Origin: an uncultured Pelagibacteraceae bacterium
GTDB taxonomy: Bacteria; Pseudomonadota; Alphaproteobacteria; Pelagibacterales; Pelagibacteraceae
Direction of reading: 5' to 3'
NCBI GenBank assembly: GCA_902573465.1
Contig: CACGJX010000005.1
Span: 19,110 to 83,109 of the forward strand
Length of the DNA stretch: 64,000 nt
Below the pieces are notes generated by a model. That model did no database searches, was not told where the DNA came from, and worked only from the letters and a program-made list of their open reading frames with translations. Both the position numbers and the translations under genes were made by a program. Position 1 is the stretch's first letter, and every line of letters begins with the position of its first letter. Positions 31,385 through 45,503 of the stretch are shown one piece after another.

Positions 31385-32520
31385 GGAAAATTTTTTTTAT
31401 TATCAGTATATTTTTCCTAAAGTTTTCAACTTTTAATCCTGTCGTTGCTGCTGAAAATGATGTTTATAAGAAAATAGATTTATTTGGAGAAGTATTAGAA
31501 AAAATTAATAAAGAATATGTCGATGAAATAAATCAATCTGAAAGTATGGATGCTGCAATAGATGGTTTGCTTCAATCACTAGATCCTTATTCAGCATATA
31601 TGTCACCTGAAATTTTCAATGAAATGCAGACTGAAACAAGTGGTGAATTTGGTGGCTTGGGAATAGAGGTAAATATGGAGTCTGGAGTTGTTAAAGTAAT
31701 TTCCCCTATTGACGATACTCCAGCGTCTAGAGCTGGAATTAAAGCTGGTGACTACATCATAAAGATAGATGATATTCAGGTACAAGGTAAATCTCTAAGT
31801 GAGGCTGTAGACTTGATGAGAGGACCTGTAGGTTCATCAATTATTTTAACTGTAAGAAGAATTGGTCAAAAAAAAGCTTTAACATTTGAAATCGAAAGAG
31901 AAATAATTCAAATTAAATCAGTTAAAGCTGATCTTTTAAAAAAAAACGTCGGTTATCTTAGGTTAACTTCTTTCAATGAAAATAGTAGTGATCAAATAAA
32001 AGAACAAATTAGAGAATTTGAAAAAAATAAAAACATAAATTCATATATACTAGATTTAAGAAATAATCCTGGAGGGTTGTTATCACAAGCTATAAGGATA
32101 TCAGATTTTTTTTTAGATAATGGGGAGATTGTATCTACCAAAAGTAGAAAGGCCTCTGAAAATAGAAAATGGTTTGCCAAAAAAGGAGATTTGATAGGTG
32201 GCAAAACTTTGGTTGTATTAATTAATTATGGTTCTGCATCTGCCTCAGAAATAGTTGCTGGAGCATTACAAGATCATAAAAGAGCAGTTATTTTAGGTGA
32301 AAATAGTTATGGAAAGGGTTCAGTACAATCAATTATTCCGCTAAAGAATAAAGGAGCAATAAGACTCACAGTTGCAAAATATTATCTACCCTCAGGCAAA
32401 TCAATTTCTGAAGTTGGAGTAAGTCCTGATATTGAGATTGGTGAAGATACTGATGAATTTAGAATCAAAACTGATACTGATAATCAACTAAGCTACGCAT
32501 TAAAACTTTTAAACGGTTAA
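31381..32520 (+). CDS. ctpA: S41-family C-terminal processing peptidase
   Basis: PDZ GGLGIEV...; LRNNPGGLLSQAI; GSASASEIVAGALQDHKRAVILGENSYGKGSVQ. Confidence 0.96.
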   Translation: MRKIFFIISIFFLKFSTFNPVVAAENDVYKKIDLFGEVLEKINKEYVDEINQSESMDAAIDGLLQSLDPYSAYMSPEIFNEMQTETSGEFGGLGIEVNMESGVVKVISPIDDTPASRAGIKAGDYIIKIDDIQVQGKSLSEAVDLMRGPVGSSIILTVRRIGQKKALTFEIEREIIQIKSVKADLLKKNVGYLRLTSFNENSSDQIKEQIREFEKNKNINSYILDLRNNPGGLLSQAIRISDFFLDNGEIVSTKSRKASENRKWFAKKGDLIGGKTLVVLINYGSASASEIVAGALQDHKRAVILGENSYGKGSVQSIIPLKNKGAIRLTVAKYYLPSGKSISEVGVSPDIEIGEDTDEFRIKTDTDNQLSYALKLLNG

Positions 32521-33006
32521 ATGAAAGAGAAATATAAACATCTACCACTCCGTAGTGGTGTAGGCATCGTTGTTCTTAATCAAGAAGATAAAATTTTCGT
32601 TGCAAGAAGAATAGACAATCCAAAAAACTTCTGGCAAATGCCACAAGGAGGTATTGATGAGGGTGAGGATTTTCTTACTGCTGCATACAGGGAATTAAAA
32701 GAAGAGACTAGTATTACAAAAGTAGAGCTAATTAAAGAATTAGATGGTTTTATAACATATGAATTACCAGATCACTTACTGGGTATAATTTGGAAAGGTA
32801 AGTATAAGGGACAAAAACAGAAATGGTTTGTAATGAAGTTTACAGGTGAGGATAGTGAAATAAATATTAAAACAAAAAAACCTGAATTTCTTGAATGGAA
32901 ATGGATTGATTTAGAATCCTTAACAAAAGTTGTAGTAGATTTTAAATTACACGTTTATCAAGAAATTGAAAAAAAATTAGAGTTATTATTAGTTAATCGA
33001 TCTTAA
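32521..33006 (+). CDS. rppH: RNA pyrophosphohydrolase (Nudix)
   Basis: RSGVGIVVLNQEDKIFVARRID; WQMPQGGIDEGEDFLTAAYRELKEETSI. Confidence 0.96.
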   Translation: MKEKYKHLPLRSGVGIVVLNQEDKIFVARRIDNPKNFWQMPQGGIDEGEDFLTAAYRELKEETSITKVELIKELDGFITYELPDHLLGIIWKGKYKGQKQKWFVMKFTGEDSEINIKTKKPEFLEWKWIDLESLTKVVVDFKLHVYQEIEKKLELLLVNRS

Positions 33007-33380
33007 AACTTCGACTTTTTGATCTGCTAAATATTTAGCCTGATCACTTATCTCAGCTTTACTTGCTTCCAATTCAGCTTTTTTGAGTAAATCACCTTGT
33101 TTAGATTTATCTAAATCTACCACAGAGAATATTGTGCTTGTTAAGATAGATAAATTATTATTTTTGAATTCAATAATTCCATCTTCTACATAATAATTTT
33201 CATCACCAGATTTCGAAAATACTTTAATTATCCCAGGTTTTAAAAAAGAAATAATAGATATGTGATCTTTTAAAATCCCCATTTCACCCTCAAATGCAGG
33301 TACAACAACCTCTAAAACATCCTCTTTAACTAAAAAAGATTTTTCCGGGTTTACAATTTCAATTTTAAACTCTTCACTCA

Positions 33381-33381
<1 letters not shown>
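32989..33381 (-). CDS. atpC: ATP synthase epsilon subunit
   Basis: VPAFEGEMGILKDHISIISFLKPG; operon position. Confidence 0.94.
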
Positions 33382-35674
<2,293 letters not shown>

Positions 35675-35680
35675 ATTATA

Positions 35681-37216
35681 TTAAGATTTAAAGGTTCCTT
35701 TCAGCTGAGTGATTACTTCTACCAATAGCTTTTCTTTATCTTCATCAAGTTTTCCATTGCTTTGAATTGCTTCAATTATTTCAGGTTTATCTGATTTACA
35801 TTTATTAATAATTTTACTTTCAAACTCTGATACATCTTTTAAATCAATATCATCAAGATAACCTTTTACACCGCAGAAAACTGATATTACTTGCTCAGCA
35901 ACAGTCAATGGTGAGTATTGTTTTTGTTTAAGAAGTTCAGTTAGTTTTGAGCCCCTATTTAAAAGTTGTTGTGTGGATGCATCCAAATCAGATCCAAATT
36001 GGGCAAATGCTGCCATTTCTCTATATTGTGCTAATTCTAATTTCATTGATCCCGAAACTTTTTTCATAGCTTTTGTTTGAGCCGATGATCCGACTCTAGA
36101 TACTGATAATCCAACATTAATTGCTGGTCTTATACCTTGGTTAAATAATTCTGTTTCTAGAAATATTTGACCGTCAGTAATTGAAATTACATTGGTAGGA
36201 ATAAATGCCGAAACATCACCTCCTTGAGTTTCAATAATTGGAAGTGCTGTTAATGAGCCACCCCCATGCTCGTCGCTTAATTTTGCAGCTCTTTCAAGTA
36301 ATCTGCTGTGTAGATAAAACACATCTCCCGGATAGGCCTCACGGCCTGGAGGTCTTCTCAATAATAAAGACATCTGTCTGTATGCGACAGCTTGTTTAGA
36401 TAAATCATCATAGATAATTAGTGCATGCATTCCATTATCTCTAAAATACTCACCCATAGCACATCCTGTATATGGGGCTAAAAATTGTAATGGCGCAGAG
36501 TCTGATGCTGTAGCTGCAACAATAGTTGTATACTCCATTGCACCTGCTTCCTCTAATGTTTTTTGAATTTGTCTTACGGTTGATCTTTTTTGTCCAACTG
36601 CAACATAAATACAATACAATTTTTGCTTTTCATCACCAGATTCATTTATTTTTTTTTGGTTAATAATTGCATCTACAGCAACTGCAGTTTTACCTGTTTG
36701 TCTGTCACCAATAATTAATTCCCTTTGACCTCTTCCAATTGGAACTAAACTATCGATTGATTTTAATCCAGTTTGCATTGGTTCATTGACTGATTGACGA
36801 GGAATAATTCCTGGTGCTTTTACTTCTACTCTAGTTTTTTTAATATTCTTATCAAATGCACCTTTTCCATCAATAGGATTACCTAAACCATCTACTACTC
36901 TTCCTAACAATTCCTTTCCAACAGGAGTATCAACAATGTTACCCGTACGTTTGACTACATCACCTTCTTTTACATTTCTATCATCTCCAAAAATTACAAC
37001 ACCAACATTTTCACTTTCCAAATTAAGAGCCATCCCTTTTGATCCATCTGCAAATTCCACCATTTCACCAGCTTGCACATTGTCTAGGCCATAAATCCTT
37101 GCAATACCATCTCCAACTGATAATACCTGCCCTACTTCTGCAACTTCGGCTTTTTCACCAAAATTTTTTATTTGCTCTTTTAATATTTTTGTTACTTCTG
37201 AAGGATTTATTTCCAT
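35681..37216 (-). CDS. atpA: ATP synthase alpha subunit
   Basis: [45 protein letters not shown]. Confidence 0.99.
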   Translation of the reverse strand: MEINPSEVTKILKEQIKNFGEKAEVAEVGQVLSVGDGIARIYGLDNVQAGEMVEFADGSKGMALNLESENVGVVIFGDDRNVKEGDVVKRTGNIVDTPVGKELLGRVVDGLGNPIDGKGAFDKNIKKTRVEVKAPGIIPRQSVNEPMQTGLKSIDSLVPIGRGQRELIIGDRQTGKTAVAVDAIINQKKINESGDEKQKLYCIYVAVGQKRSTVRQIQKTLEEAGAMEYTTIVAATASDSAPLQFLAPYTGCAMGEYFRDNGMHALIIYDDLSKQAVAYRQMSLLLRRPPGREAYPGDVFYLHSRLLERAAKLSDEHGGGSLTALPIIETQGGDVSAFIPTNVISITDGQIFLETELFNQGIRPAINVGLSVSRVGSSAQTKAMKKVSGSMKLELAQYREMAAFAQFGSDLDASTQQLLNRGSKLTELLKQKQYSPLTVAEQVISVFCGVKGYLDDIDLKDVSEFESKIINKCKSDKPEIIEAIQSNGKLDEDKEKLLVEVITQLKGTFKS

Positions 37217-37774
37217 TTATGCCTCTATCATTCTATTTTCAATTTGCTGTAATTTATTTTTAATTGAGGAGTCAACCATAGTACTCCCAACTTGGACTAC
37301 GAGACCTCCTATTAAACTTTCTTCGTGTTTGTAGTTTAATTTTATTTTTGAGCTAAAATTTATTGATAACTCATCTGTAATTTTTTTAATTTCATCACTT
37401 GATAATTTTTTTGCTGATTTCAATTCAGCTATAAGCTCACCTCTTTTTTTGGAACAAATTTCAATAAAACTTTTAAGAATTCGCTCTATAAAAAAGAAAC
37501 GTCTCTTTTGAATTAAGAAATTTAAAAAATTTTTGAATAAGTTATCAAATTTATTAATATCGGCTATTTTATTTATCACTTTTAATAGATCCTCTTTGCT
37601 AGTAGTAGGATCTTTAATCAAATTAAAAAAATCTTTACTTTGATTAATTAGATTTAGTACAGATAAAGATTGTTTCTCTATCTGGCTTAATAAATTATTT
37701 TCCTCTGAAAGCTCAAAAAGTGCGAGTGAATACCTTTCAGCTGATGAAATTGAAAATCCTGTATCTTTGCTCAA
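37217..37774 (-). CDS. atpH: ATP synthase delta subunit (apparent TTG start)
   Basis: AERYSLALFELSEE...; GGLVVQVGSTMVDSSIKNKLQQI; upstream of atpA. Confidence 0.95.
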   Translation of the reverse strand: MSKDTGFSISSAERYSLALFELSEENNLLSQIEKQSLSVLNLINQSKDFFNLIKDPTTSKEDLLKVINKIADINKFDNLFKNFLNFLIQKRRFFFIERILKSFIEICSKKRGELIAELKSAKKLSSDEIKKITDELSINFSSKIKLNYKHEESLIGGLVVQVGSTMVDSSIKNKLQQIENRMIEA

Positions 37775-37882
37775 CTTGTTCCCTATATAATGTTGAAGAT
37801 TATTAAAAATTTAGACTCTAATTAACATATGACCCTTGCGTCTTCAAGTGACTGATATATCAAAAATGCCTCTTTTTATTGG

Positions 37883-39838
37883 TTAATTGAAGTTTATTGG
37901 ATCAACATCAACTGAAAGTTTTATTCCAGTAGAAAATTTATATTTTGGAATAATTTTAGCTAGAGAATTCTGTATTTTCATAGATTTTGAACCTCTAATC
38001 AAAAGTCTTATTCTAAATTTTTTTTTTATTCTAAATATTGGTGCGTTCACAGGGCCTAAAATCTTTCCGTTAATTTTGTTTTCAATAAAATTCTTAAAAT
38101 CGAAAGCTTCTTTCTCTAATTTTTTTTCATTTTCTCCTGTGAGAATTAGAGAAATAAATCTTTGAAAAGGAGGAAGTTTGTTTTTTTTTCTTATCTCTAA
38201 CTCTCTTTCTAAAAAAATATCTGGATTTTTATTCGTTATCTCAGAAATCATTTTAGGATTATTTTCATAAGTTTGAAAATAAACTGTAGCTGGTTTTCCG
38301 GTTCTACCGGCTCTTCCTGAAAGCTGATGATAAAGTTGTAAATTTTTTTCAGCTCCCCTTAGATCATGACCATGAGATGAAAGATCAATATCTAAAACAA
38401 CTATACAATTCAAGTGAGGAAAATGAAAACCTTTTGATATTAATTGTGTTCCTACTAAAATTTGAATTTCATTATTAATTATTTTTCTAATTTTTTCTTT
38501 AGAGTCCTTTTTGTTCATCGTATCACTTGAAAAAATCTCAATCTTTTTACCAGGAAACTTTCTTTTTACTTCTTCAGAAATTCTTTCAACACCTGGTCCA
38601 CAAAAAACGAATTCACAATTATCGCCTTTCTTGCAATTTCTTTTTAACTCTGATTTAAATCCACAGTAATGACATATCAAATTATTTTTATTCTTATGAT
38701 AAACCAAATTTATTGTACAATTTGGGCACATAAAACTTGAAAAACATTTGTTACATAATGCGTTAGGTGAAAAACCTCTTCTATTCAAAAAAAACAAAAC
38801 TTGATCCTTTTTTTCAAGATGTAAATTAACTTTTTCAATTATTTTTGCTGATAACCATGATTGCTTCTCAAGTTTTGTTTTATTTAAATTAATGATTTCA
38901 TAATTAGGTAGTGCTGCATTTCTATATCTCTCACTTAATCTTGAAACTTCATATTTTCCCTTTTTAATATTTTCAAAAGTTTCTATGGAAGGAACTGCTG
39001 TGATCAAATTAACAGGAATATTTTCAAATGATGCTCTTGAAATTGCCATATCGCGTGCATTATATGTAACACCTTCATCTTGTTTGAAAGATTGATCATG
39101 TTCTTCATCAACAATTATTATTCCTAATCTTTTAAACGGTAAAAATAAAGAAGATCTTGCACCAATGATAACTTTAATTTCACCACAGCAAATACCGCTC
39201 CATATTATTTCTTTTTTCTTTTTTGAGATACCAGAATGCCAAATTGCTGGTTTAAATCCGAAATATTCTGAAAATTTTTGCTCAAACTGACTAGTCAAAC
39301 CTATTTCTGGTAAAAGAATTAAAGATTGAAAACCTTTCTCTATTAAAGATTTAAGTGCCTCAAAATAAACTAAAGTCTTACCTGATCCTGTTGTTCCTTG
39401 TAAAACGTGAACTCTAAATTTTTTGTTTGAATTACACATTTTTTCTAAGGATTTAATCTGATTGATAGATAGTGTGAAGGAATTTTTTTTTATCTTATTA
39501 TTATATGGTTCATAAAGTTTTTTTTCCATTTTTTCTATTGCATTGCTGCTCAATAAAACAAGCTTTAATGCCATTCCTTTTGGTATTAAATTGTACTCGG
39601 CAAACCAATTTAAAAAGTTTATTGTATCTTTCTTTAGTGGGGTCACATCTAATTTTTTTAAGATACTTTTTATTTTAAATTTTTTAATATCGTTTTTTTC
39701 AAATTCATCCCATACCACACCTGTGATTTTAGATTTTCCAAAAGGAACTAGAACGAATTCACCAAGTTTAAGATTAATTTCACTTTCATAGGTAAAAGGA
39801 TAATTAAAAATATTTGGTAATAGAATCGGGTATTTCAT
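37883..39838 (-). CDS. priA: Primosomal replication restart helicase PriA
   Basis: LQGTTGSGKTLVYFEAL; DEEHDQSFKQDEG; CNKCFSSFMCPNC..CHYCG zinc-binding region. Confidence 0.97.
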   Translation of the reverse strand: MKYPILLPNIFNYPFTYESEINLKLGEFVLVPFGKSKITGVVWDEFEKNDIKKFKIKSILKKLDVTPLKKDTINFLNWFAEYNLIPKGMALKLVLLSSNAIEKMEKKLYEPYNNKIKKNSFTLSINQIKSLEKMCNSNKKFRVHVLQGTTGSGKTLVYFEALKSLIEKGFQSLILLPEIGLTSQFEQKFSEYFGFKPAIWHSGISKKKKEIIWSGICCGEIKVIIGARSSLFLPFKRLGIIIVDEEHDQSFKQDEGVTYNARDMAISRASFENIPVNLITAVPSIETFENIKKGKYEVSRLSERYRNAALPNYEIINLNKTKLEKQSWLSAKIIEKVNLHLEKKDQVLFFLNRRGFSPNALCNKCFSSFMCPNCTINLVYHKNKNNLICHYCGFKSELKRNCKKGDNCEFVFCGPGVERISEEVKRKFPGKKIEIFSSDTMNKKDSKEKIRKIINNEIQILVGTQLISKGFHFPHLNCIVVLDIDLSSHGHDLRGAEKNLQLYHQLSGRAGRTGKPATVYFQTYENNPKMISEITNKNPDIFLERELEIRKKNKLPPFQRFISLILTGENEKKLEKEAFDFKNFIENKINGKILGPVNAPIFRIKKKFRIRLLIRGSKSMKIQNSLAKIIPKYKFSTGIKLSVDVDPINFN

Positions 39839-39860
39839 ATTTTTATAATATGAAAAAAAA

Positions 39861-41261
39861 TTAAGAGTGTATTGCTCTTTTATCTACTGATAACGCAGCT
39901 TCTTTGACAGCCTCAGAAAAAGTTGGGTGAGCGTGACAGGTTCTTGCAATATCCTCGGCGCTTGCACCAAATTCCATAGCAACTCCGATTTCAGCTATTA
40001 ATTCTCCTGCATGGGGGCCAATTATATGTGCGCCTAAAACTTTATCTGTCTGCGCATCTGCAAGAATTTTCACAAATCCTTCCGCGTCATCTATAGCTTT
40101 GGCCCTAGAGTTGGCCATGAATGAAAATTTCCCAACCTTATAACTTTTATTTAATTCTTTTAATTGCTCCTCAGTTTTACCAATTGAGGCAACCTCTGGA
40201 GAGGTATATACCACACCTGGTATAGTATCATAGTTTACATGTCCTGATTGACCTACAATATTTTCTGCAACTGCTATACCTTCATCTTCGGCCTTATGTG
40301 CCAGCATAGGTCCAACAATCACATCACCTATTGCATAAATATTTTCAACATTTGTTTTAAATTTCTTATCAGTTTTTATTCTATTTTTTTCATCTAAACT
40401 CACTCCTGCATTTTTTAAATTTAAACCTTCCGTATTTGCCTTTCTACCAACCGAAATTAAAACTACATCACATTCAAAATTATTTTTGTTCCCATCTTTA
40501 TCAATTGTTGAGACCACTGCACCTGAATTATTTTTTTGTATTGTTTCAACCTTATTTTGCATATTAAACTTCATTCCTTGTTTTTTAAGAATTTTCATAA
40601 ATTCAGATGAGATTTCTTTATCCATACCAGGTGTAATATGATCTAAAAACTCGACAACTTCTACTTTTGCACCAAGTCTTGACCACACTGACCCCATTTC
40701 TAAGCCAATGTAACCTCCACCAACGATAACCATTTTGTTTGGCACTTTTTCTAATTTTAAAGCCCCAGTTGATGAAACTATTATTTTTTCGTCTATTTCA
40801 ATACCTGGAAGAGATACTGGTACGGATCCTGTGGCTATAACTGTTTTTTCAGTTTGAATTATTGTTTCTTTTTTTTGATCATCTTTTATTAAAATTTCAT
40901 TATTTGATTTAAAACTTCCATGTCCCTTAAAGTAAGTAACTTTGTTTTTTTTTAAAAGAAATTCTACACCTTTTGTTAAAACAGTGACGGCTTTATCCTT
41001 GCTCTTCATCATTTTATCAAGATTTAGTTTTACTTCTCCTATTTCAATACCTTTATTTGCTAAACCTTTAACTTTGTGAAATTCCTCAGACAAATTAAGT
41101 AAACTTTTTGAAGGGATACAACCAATATTCAGGCATGTACCACCAAGAGATCCTCTTGACTCTATACATGCAGTTTTTAATCCTAGTTGGGCAAGTCTAA
41201 TTGCACAAACGTAACCTCCTGGGCCACCTCCTATAACTACTGCTTGAAATTTTTCTGACAT
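39861..41261 (-). CDS. lpd: Dihydrolipoyl dehydrogenase
   Basis: VIGGGPGGYVCAIRLAQLG; GGTCLNIGCIPSKSLL; HAHPTFSEAVKEAAL. Confidence 0.98.
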   Translation of the reverse strand: MSEKFQAVVIGGGPGGYVCAIRLAQLGLKTACIESRGSLGGTCLNIGCIPSKSLLNLSEEFHKVKGLANKGIEIGEVKLNLDKMMKSKDKAVTVLTKGVEFLLKKNKVTYFKGHGSFKSNNEILIKDDQKKETIIQTEKTVIATGSVPVSLPGIEIDEKIIVSSTGALKLEKVPNKMVIVGGGYIGLEMGSVWSRLGAKVEVVEFLDHITPGMDKEISSEFMKILKKQGMKFNMQNKVETIQKNNSGAVVSTIDKDGNKNNFECDVVLISVGRKANTEGLNLKNAGVSLDEKNRIKTDKKFKTNVENIYAIGDVIVGPMLAHKAEDEGIAVAENIVGQSGHVNYDTIPGVVYTSPEVASIGKTEEQLKELNKSYKVGKFSFMANSRAKAIDDAEGFVKILADAQTDKVLGAHIIGPHAGELIAEIGVAMEFGASAEDIARTCHAHPTFSEAVKEAALSVDKRAIHS

Positions 41262-41262
41262 C

Positions 41263-42588
41263 TTAAATATCTAAAAATAACCTTCTAGGGTCCTCAAGAC
41301 TTTCCTTGATCATTTTAAGAAAAGATACAGACTCTTTGCCATCTATAATTCTATGATCATAAGATAAAGCTAAATACATTACTGGTCTTATCTTGATTTC
41401 ACCATCTACTACAATAGGTCTATCAACAATATTATGCATTCCTAAGACCCCTGACTGAGGTAAGTTTAGAATTGGAGTTGAAAGCATTGACCCATAAACT
41501 CCACCATTGCTAATAGTAAAAGTACCTCCTTGAAGATCTTCAATAACAAGTTTTCCATCTTTTGCTTTTTCAGAAATTTCTTTAATATTTTTTTCAATAT
41601 CTGCAAAAGATAATTCATCTGCATTCTTTAAAACTGGAACTACAAGGCCTTTATCTGTTCCAACTGCAAAACTTATGTTATAATAATTTTTGTAAACAAT
41701 TGTGTCCCCATCTATTTCAGCGTTAACTGCTGGAAAATTTTTTAAAGCCACTATACAAGCCTTTACAAAAAATGACATGAAACCAAGCTTGATACCATAT
41801 CGACTTTGGAAATCATCCTGGTTGTCTTTTCTCATATTAATTATATTTGTCATATCCACTTCATTAAAAGTTGTAAGTAGAGCTGCATTTTCCTGGGCTT
41901 GCTTCAGTCTTTTAGCTATAGTTTGCCTTAACCTAGTCATTTTAATACGCTCTTCTTGACCGTATTTAATTTTTCTTTCTGAAGGTGGAGGATTAACTCC
42001 CATCAAACTTATTAAATCACCTTTTAGTATTCTTCCATCTTTTCCAGATCCTTTTACTGTCTTAACGTCAATATTGTTTTCATTTACCATTTTTCTTACA
42101 GCTGGAGATAATATTTGACTTTCCTCAATAGAATTTTCCTCAGTATGACTATTTTTTATTTCCTCTGTTAAAACAAGTGGCTCCTCTTTTAAATCTTTGC
42201 TATTACTGTCTTCCTCAAATATATCTAATTCCGCTTGTTCTTTAATTGGATCTAACTTGATTACATTGTCTTTTTCTTTAATCTCTTCTTTTTTTTGTAA
42301 ATTTGAGGGCTGGATTTTTTCTATTTTATCTGATTTTTTAACTTCACCTTCAATTTCAGTAACTAAACCTAAAATTTCTCCCACTTTAACAGTTGACCCA
42401 TCTTGAGAGTTAATTTCAATTAATTTTCCTGTAACTGGAGATGGTACTTCCAAATTAACCTTATCAGTCTCTAATTCAACAATTGGCTCATCTGCATCAA
42501 CCGTTTCGCCTTTATTTTTTAACCATTTAGCAACTGTAGCTTCTGTAATACTTTCACCTAAAACTGGGACTAATATTTTTTCACTCAT
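41263..42588 (-). CDS. sucB: 2-oxoglutarate dehydrogenase E2 (dihydrolipoamide succinyltransferase)
   Basis: Lipoyl [31 protein letters not shown]. Confidence 0.98.
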   Translation of the reverse strand: MSEKILVPVLGESITEATVAKWLKNKGETVDADEPIVELETDKVNLEVPSPVTGKLIEINSQDGSTVKVGEILGLVTEIEGEVKKSDKIEKIQPSNLQKKEEIKEKDNVIKLDPIKEQAELDIFEEDSNSKDLKEEPLVLTEEIKNSHTEENSIEESQILSPAVRKMVNENNIDVKTVKGSGKDGRILKGDLISLMGVNPPPSERKIKYGQEERIKMTRLRQTIAKRLKQAQENAALLTTFNEVDMTNIINMRKDNQDDFQSRYGIKLGFMSFFVKACIVALKNFPAVNAEIDGDTIVYKNYYNISFAVGTDKGLVVPVLKNADELSFADIEKNIKEISEKAKDGKLVIEDLQGGTFTISNGGVYGSMLSTPILNLPQSGVLGMHNIVDRPIVVDGEIKIRPVMYLALSYDHRIIDGKESVSFLKMIKESLEDPRRLFLDI

Positions 42589-42594
42589 TTTAAA

Positions 42595-45468
42595 TTATTC
42601 AAAAACCTTCTTAATAATTTCTTGTTGTTGTGAAATGTGTCTTTTTGCATAACCAGTGGCCGGTGATGCATCTGGACTTCTTCCAATATAAGAAATCTTT
42701 TTATTATTAGCCTTTATATTATCTAATGTCCATTGGATATAATCTCTAGCAGAAAACCAAGCTCCCATATTTTTTGGCTCTTCCTGACACCAATAAAATT
42801 TAGCTTTTTTAGCATAAGGTTTTAGCTCTTTTGCAAGTGCCTTAGCTGGAAAAGGGTAAAGTTGCTCAATTCTATAAAATATAAGATCATCTCTTTTGAA
42901 TTTTTCTCTAGCCTCAAGCAAATCAAAATAAATTTTTCCTGAGCATAAAATTACCTTTTTAATTTTTTCCTTTTTTTTCAATTTAATAAAACCCTTTACC
43001 TTTGGATCTATTGCGTGATCCCATAAAACTCTATGAAATGTATTTTTTTTACTGAAATCACTTAAACTTGAAACACAATATTTATGTCTAAGTAAAGATT
43101 TGGGAGTCATTATAATTAGAGGTTTTCTGAAATCTCTATGCATTTGTCTTCTTAGTGCATGAAAGTAGTTTGCAGGTGTTGTACAATTCATTACCTGCAT
43201 ATTGTCATTTGAACATAATTGTAAAAATCTTTCTAATCTAGCAGAAGAATGCTCAGGACCTTGACCTTCATAGCCGTGAGGTAATAACATAACTAATCCA
43301 GAGGCTCTTGACCATTTTCTTTCTCCTGAAGCAATAAATTGATCTATGACTACTTGAGCACCATTAGCAAAATCACCAAATTGAGCTTCCCAAATTGTAA
43401 GTGTATTAGGTTCAACTAAACTGTAACCATATTCAAAGCCTAAAACAGCTAATTCAGATAAGAAACTGTCTACAATTTCAAAATTCTTTTGATTTTTAGA
43501 TATTTTGTTTAACGGAACATATCGAGAATTATCTATTTGATTTCTTAATACTGAATGTCTTTGACTAAATGTACCTCTTCCTGAGTCCTGACCAACCAAT
43601 CTCACTGGGTACCCTTCCTCTAATAAAGATCCAAACGCCAAAGCTTCTGCTGTAGACCAATCAATTTTTTCCTCATTATTAACGTTTGATTTTCTATTTT
43701 CTAAGACTTTAGCGATAGTTTTATGAATGTTAATTTCTTTAGGTATTGTGTTTATTTTTTCAGAAATATTTTTTAATTTTTTAACATCATAACCCGTGAC
43801 GCCTCTTTTATCTTTTCCTCTCGATGGTTTATATCTTGACCATGTACCTTCAAACCATTCAATTTTAGGCTTATAATTCTTTGCATTCTTATATTGATCG
43901 TCAAGTAATTCCTTAAATTCTTTTATAGATCTTCTAAAATAATCATCTGTTATTGATCCTTCATTTATTAATTTTTCTCCATAAACTTTGATTGGTGAAG
44001 GGTGTGAACGGATTTTTTGATACATTAGTGGTTGAGTAAAAGACGGCTCATCCCCCTCATTATGACCAAATCTTCGATAACAAATTAAGTCTATAACAAC
44101 ATCTCTATTAAATTTTAATCTAAAGTCAGTTGCGATTCTTGCAGCATAAACAACTGCCTCAGGATCATCGCCGTTAACATGGATAATTGGTGCTTCAACC
44201 ATTTTAGCAATATCAGAGGGGTAAGGTGATGATCTTGCAAATCTTGGGCTTGTAGTAAATCCTATTTGGTTATTGACTATAATATGGATAGTTCCACCTG
44301 TATTATGACCTGGAAGACCGGACATCGCAAAACATTCTGCAACAACTCCTTGTCCCGCAAAAGCTGCGTCTCCATGAATCAAAATTGGTATAACTTTATT
44401 TCTCTCTTTATCCTTATGGAAATATTGTTTAGCTCTTGTTTGTCCTAAAACTACAGGATTCACTGCTTCAAGATGAGATGGATTATCTGTAAGACTTACA
44501 TGCACTTGATTTCCATCAAATTCTCTGTTTGACGACGCACCTAAATGATATTTGACATCTCCTGTGTCATCCTCTGATTTTGAACTAATCTCTCCAGCAA
44601 ATTCATTAAAAATTCTTTTATATGATTTTTGTAAGACATTGGCTAAAACGTTCAATCTTCCTCTATGGGACATTCCTATTTTAACTTCTTTCACTTTTGA
44701 TTGACCACCAATTTTAATTATTTGCTCAAGGGCGGGGATTAAACTTTCACCTCCATCTAAACCAAATCTTTTTGTACCAACGTATTTTGTGTGTAAAAAT
44801 TTTTCAAAACCTTCAGCTTGAATTAATTTTTTAAGAATGGCTTCTTTTCCATTCTGAGTGAATTTAAAATCATCTGCTTTTTCAACTCTGTCTCTAAACC
44901 ATTTTCTTTCAGTTGGATTTGAGATGTGCATATATTCAAAACCTAAGGATCCACAATATTTTTCTCTTAAAAATTTTAAAATTTCAGAAATGTTAGAGTA
45001 TTGTTTATTAATGACTCCGTCTAAAAAAATTTTATTATTATATTCTTCCTTCTTAAATCCATATGATTCAGGATGGAGTTCTTCTAAATAATCGGCTTCT
45101 AAAAGACATAGAGGATCTAATTTAGCAATCAAATGACCTCTCTGTCTGTAAGATCTAATCATAGCAACTGCTTTTATAGAATTTGCATTAGATTGTTTTG
45201 AAACTAATTCACCTTGATTTTCATTACTATTATTCAAATTTTGTAAATTTTTGATTGATACTTTTTTTGATGGACTCCAGGATGGACCATTGATTTCATT
45301 TACAATTATGTCTGCCTCATCACCGATCTGATTAAAATATATTTTCCAACTATTAGGCAAAGATGGATCATTATTAACAAACTTAAGATACATCTCCTCA
45401 ATAAAAGCACTATTGGATTTACTTAAGAAAGCAGTCTTTTCAAATTCAAGATTTTTAGAAGATGACAT
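42595..45468 (-). CDS. sucA: 2-oxoglutarate dehydrogenase E1
   Basis: GMSHRGRLNVLANV; HGDAAFAGQGVVAE; VNNQIGFTTSP; LLPHGYEGQGPEHSSARLER. Confidence 0.98.
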   Translation of the reverse strand: MSSSKNLEFEKTAFLSKSNSAFIEEMYLKFVNNDPSLPNSWKIYFNQIGDEADIIVNEINGPSWSPSKKVSIKNLQNLNNSNENQGELVSKQSNANSIKAVAMIRSYRQRGHLIAKLDPLCLLEADYLEELHPESYGFKKEEYNNKIFLDGVINKQYSNISEILKFLREKYCGSLGFEYMHISNPTERKWFRDRVEKADDFKFTQNGKEAILKKLIQAEGFEKFLHTKYVGTKRFGLDGGESLIPALEQIIKIGGQSKVKEVKIGMSHRGRLNVLANVLQKSYKRIFNEFAGEISSKSEDDTGDVKYHLGASSNREFDGNQVHVSLTDNPSHLEAVNPVVLGQTRAKQYFHKDKERNKVIPILIHGDAAFAGQGVVAECFAMSGLPGHNTGGTIHIIVNNQIGFTTSPRFARSSPYPSDIAKMVEAPIIHVNGDDPEAVVYAARIATDFRLKFNRDVVIDLICYRRFGHNEGDEPSFTQPLMYQKIRSHPSPIKVYGEKLINEGSITDDYFRRSIKEFKELLDDQYKNAKNYKPKIEWFEGTWSRYKPSRGKDKRGVTGYDVKKLKNISEKINTIPKEINIHKTIAKVLENRKSNVNNEEKIDWSTAEALAFGSLLEEGYPVRLVGQDSGRGTFSQRHSVLRNQIDNSRYVPLNKISKNQKNFEIVDSFLSELAVLGFEYGYSLVEPNTLTIWEAQFGDFANGAQVVIDQFIASGERKWSRASGLVMLLPHGYEGQGPEHSSARLERFLQLCSNDNMQVMNCTTPANYFHALRRQMHRDFRKPLIIMTPKSLLRHKYCVSSLSDFSKKNTFHRVLWDHAIDPKVKGFIKLKKKEKIKKVILCSGKIYFDLLEAREKFKRDDLIFYRIEQLYPFPAKALAKELKPYAKKAKFYWCQEEPKNMGAWFSARDYIQWTLDNIKANNKKISYIGRSPDASPATGYAKRHISQQQEIIKKVFE

Positions 45469-45503
45469 CGCTAATAGTTAATATAGACCTAGAAAGAAAT
45501 TTT

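Noticed and set aside
45469-45503. Possible structured RNA upstream of sucA (sucA-type motifs exist in other Proteobacteria)
   Set aside because: Gap is only 35 bp and shows no stem-loop resembling such motifs.
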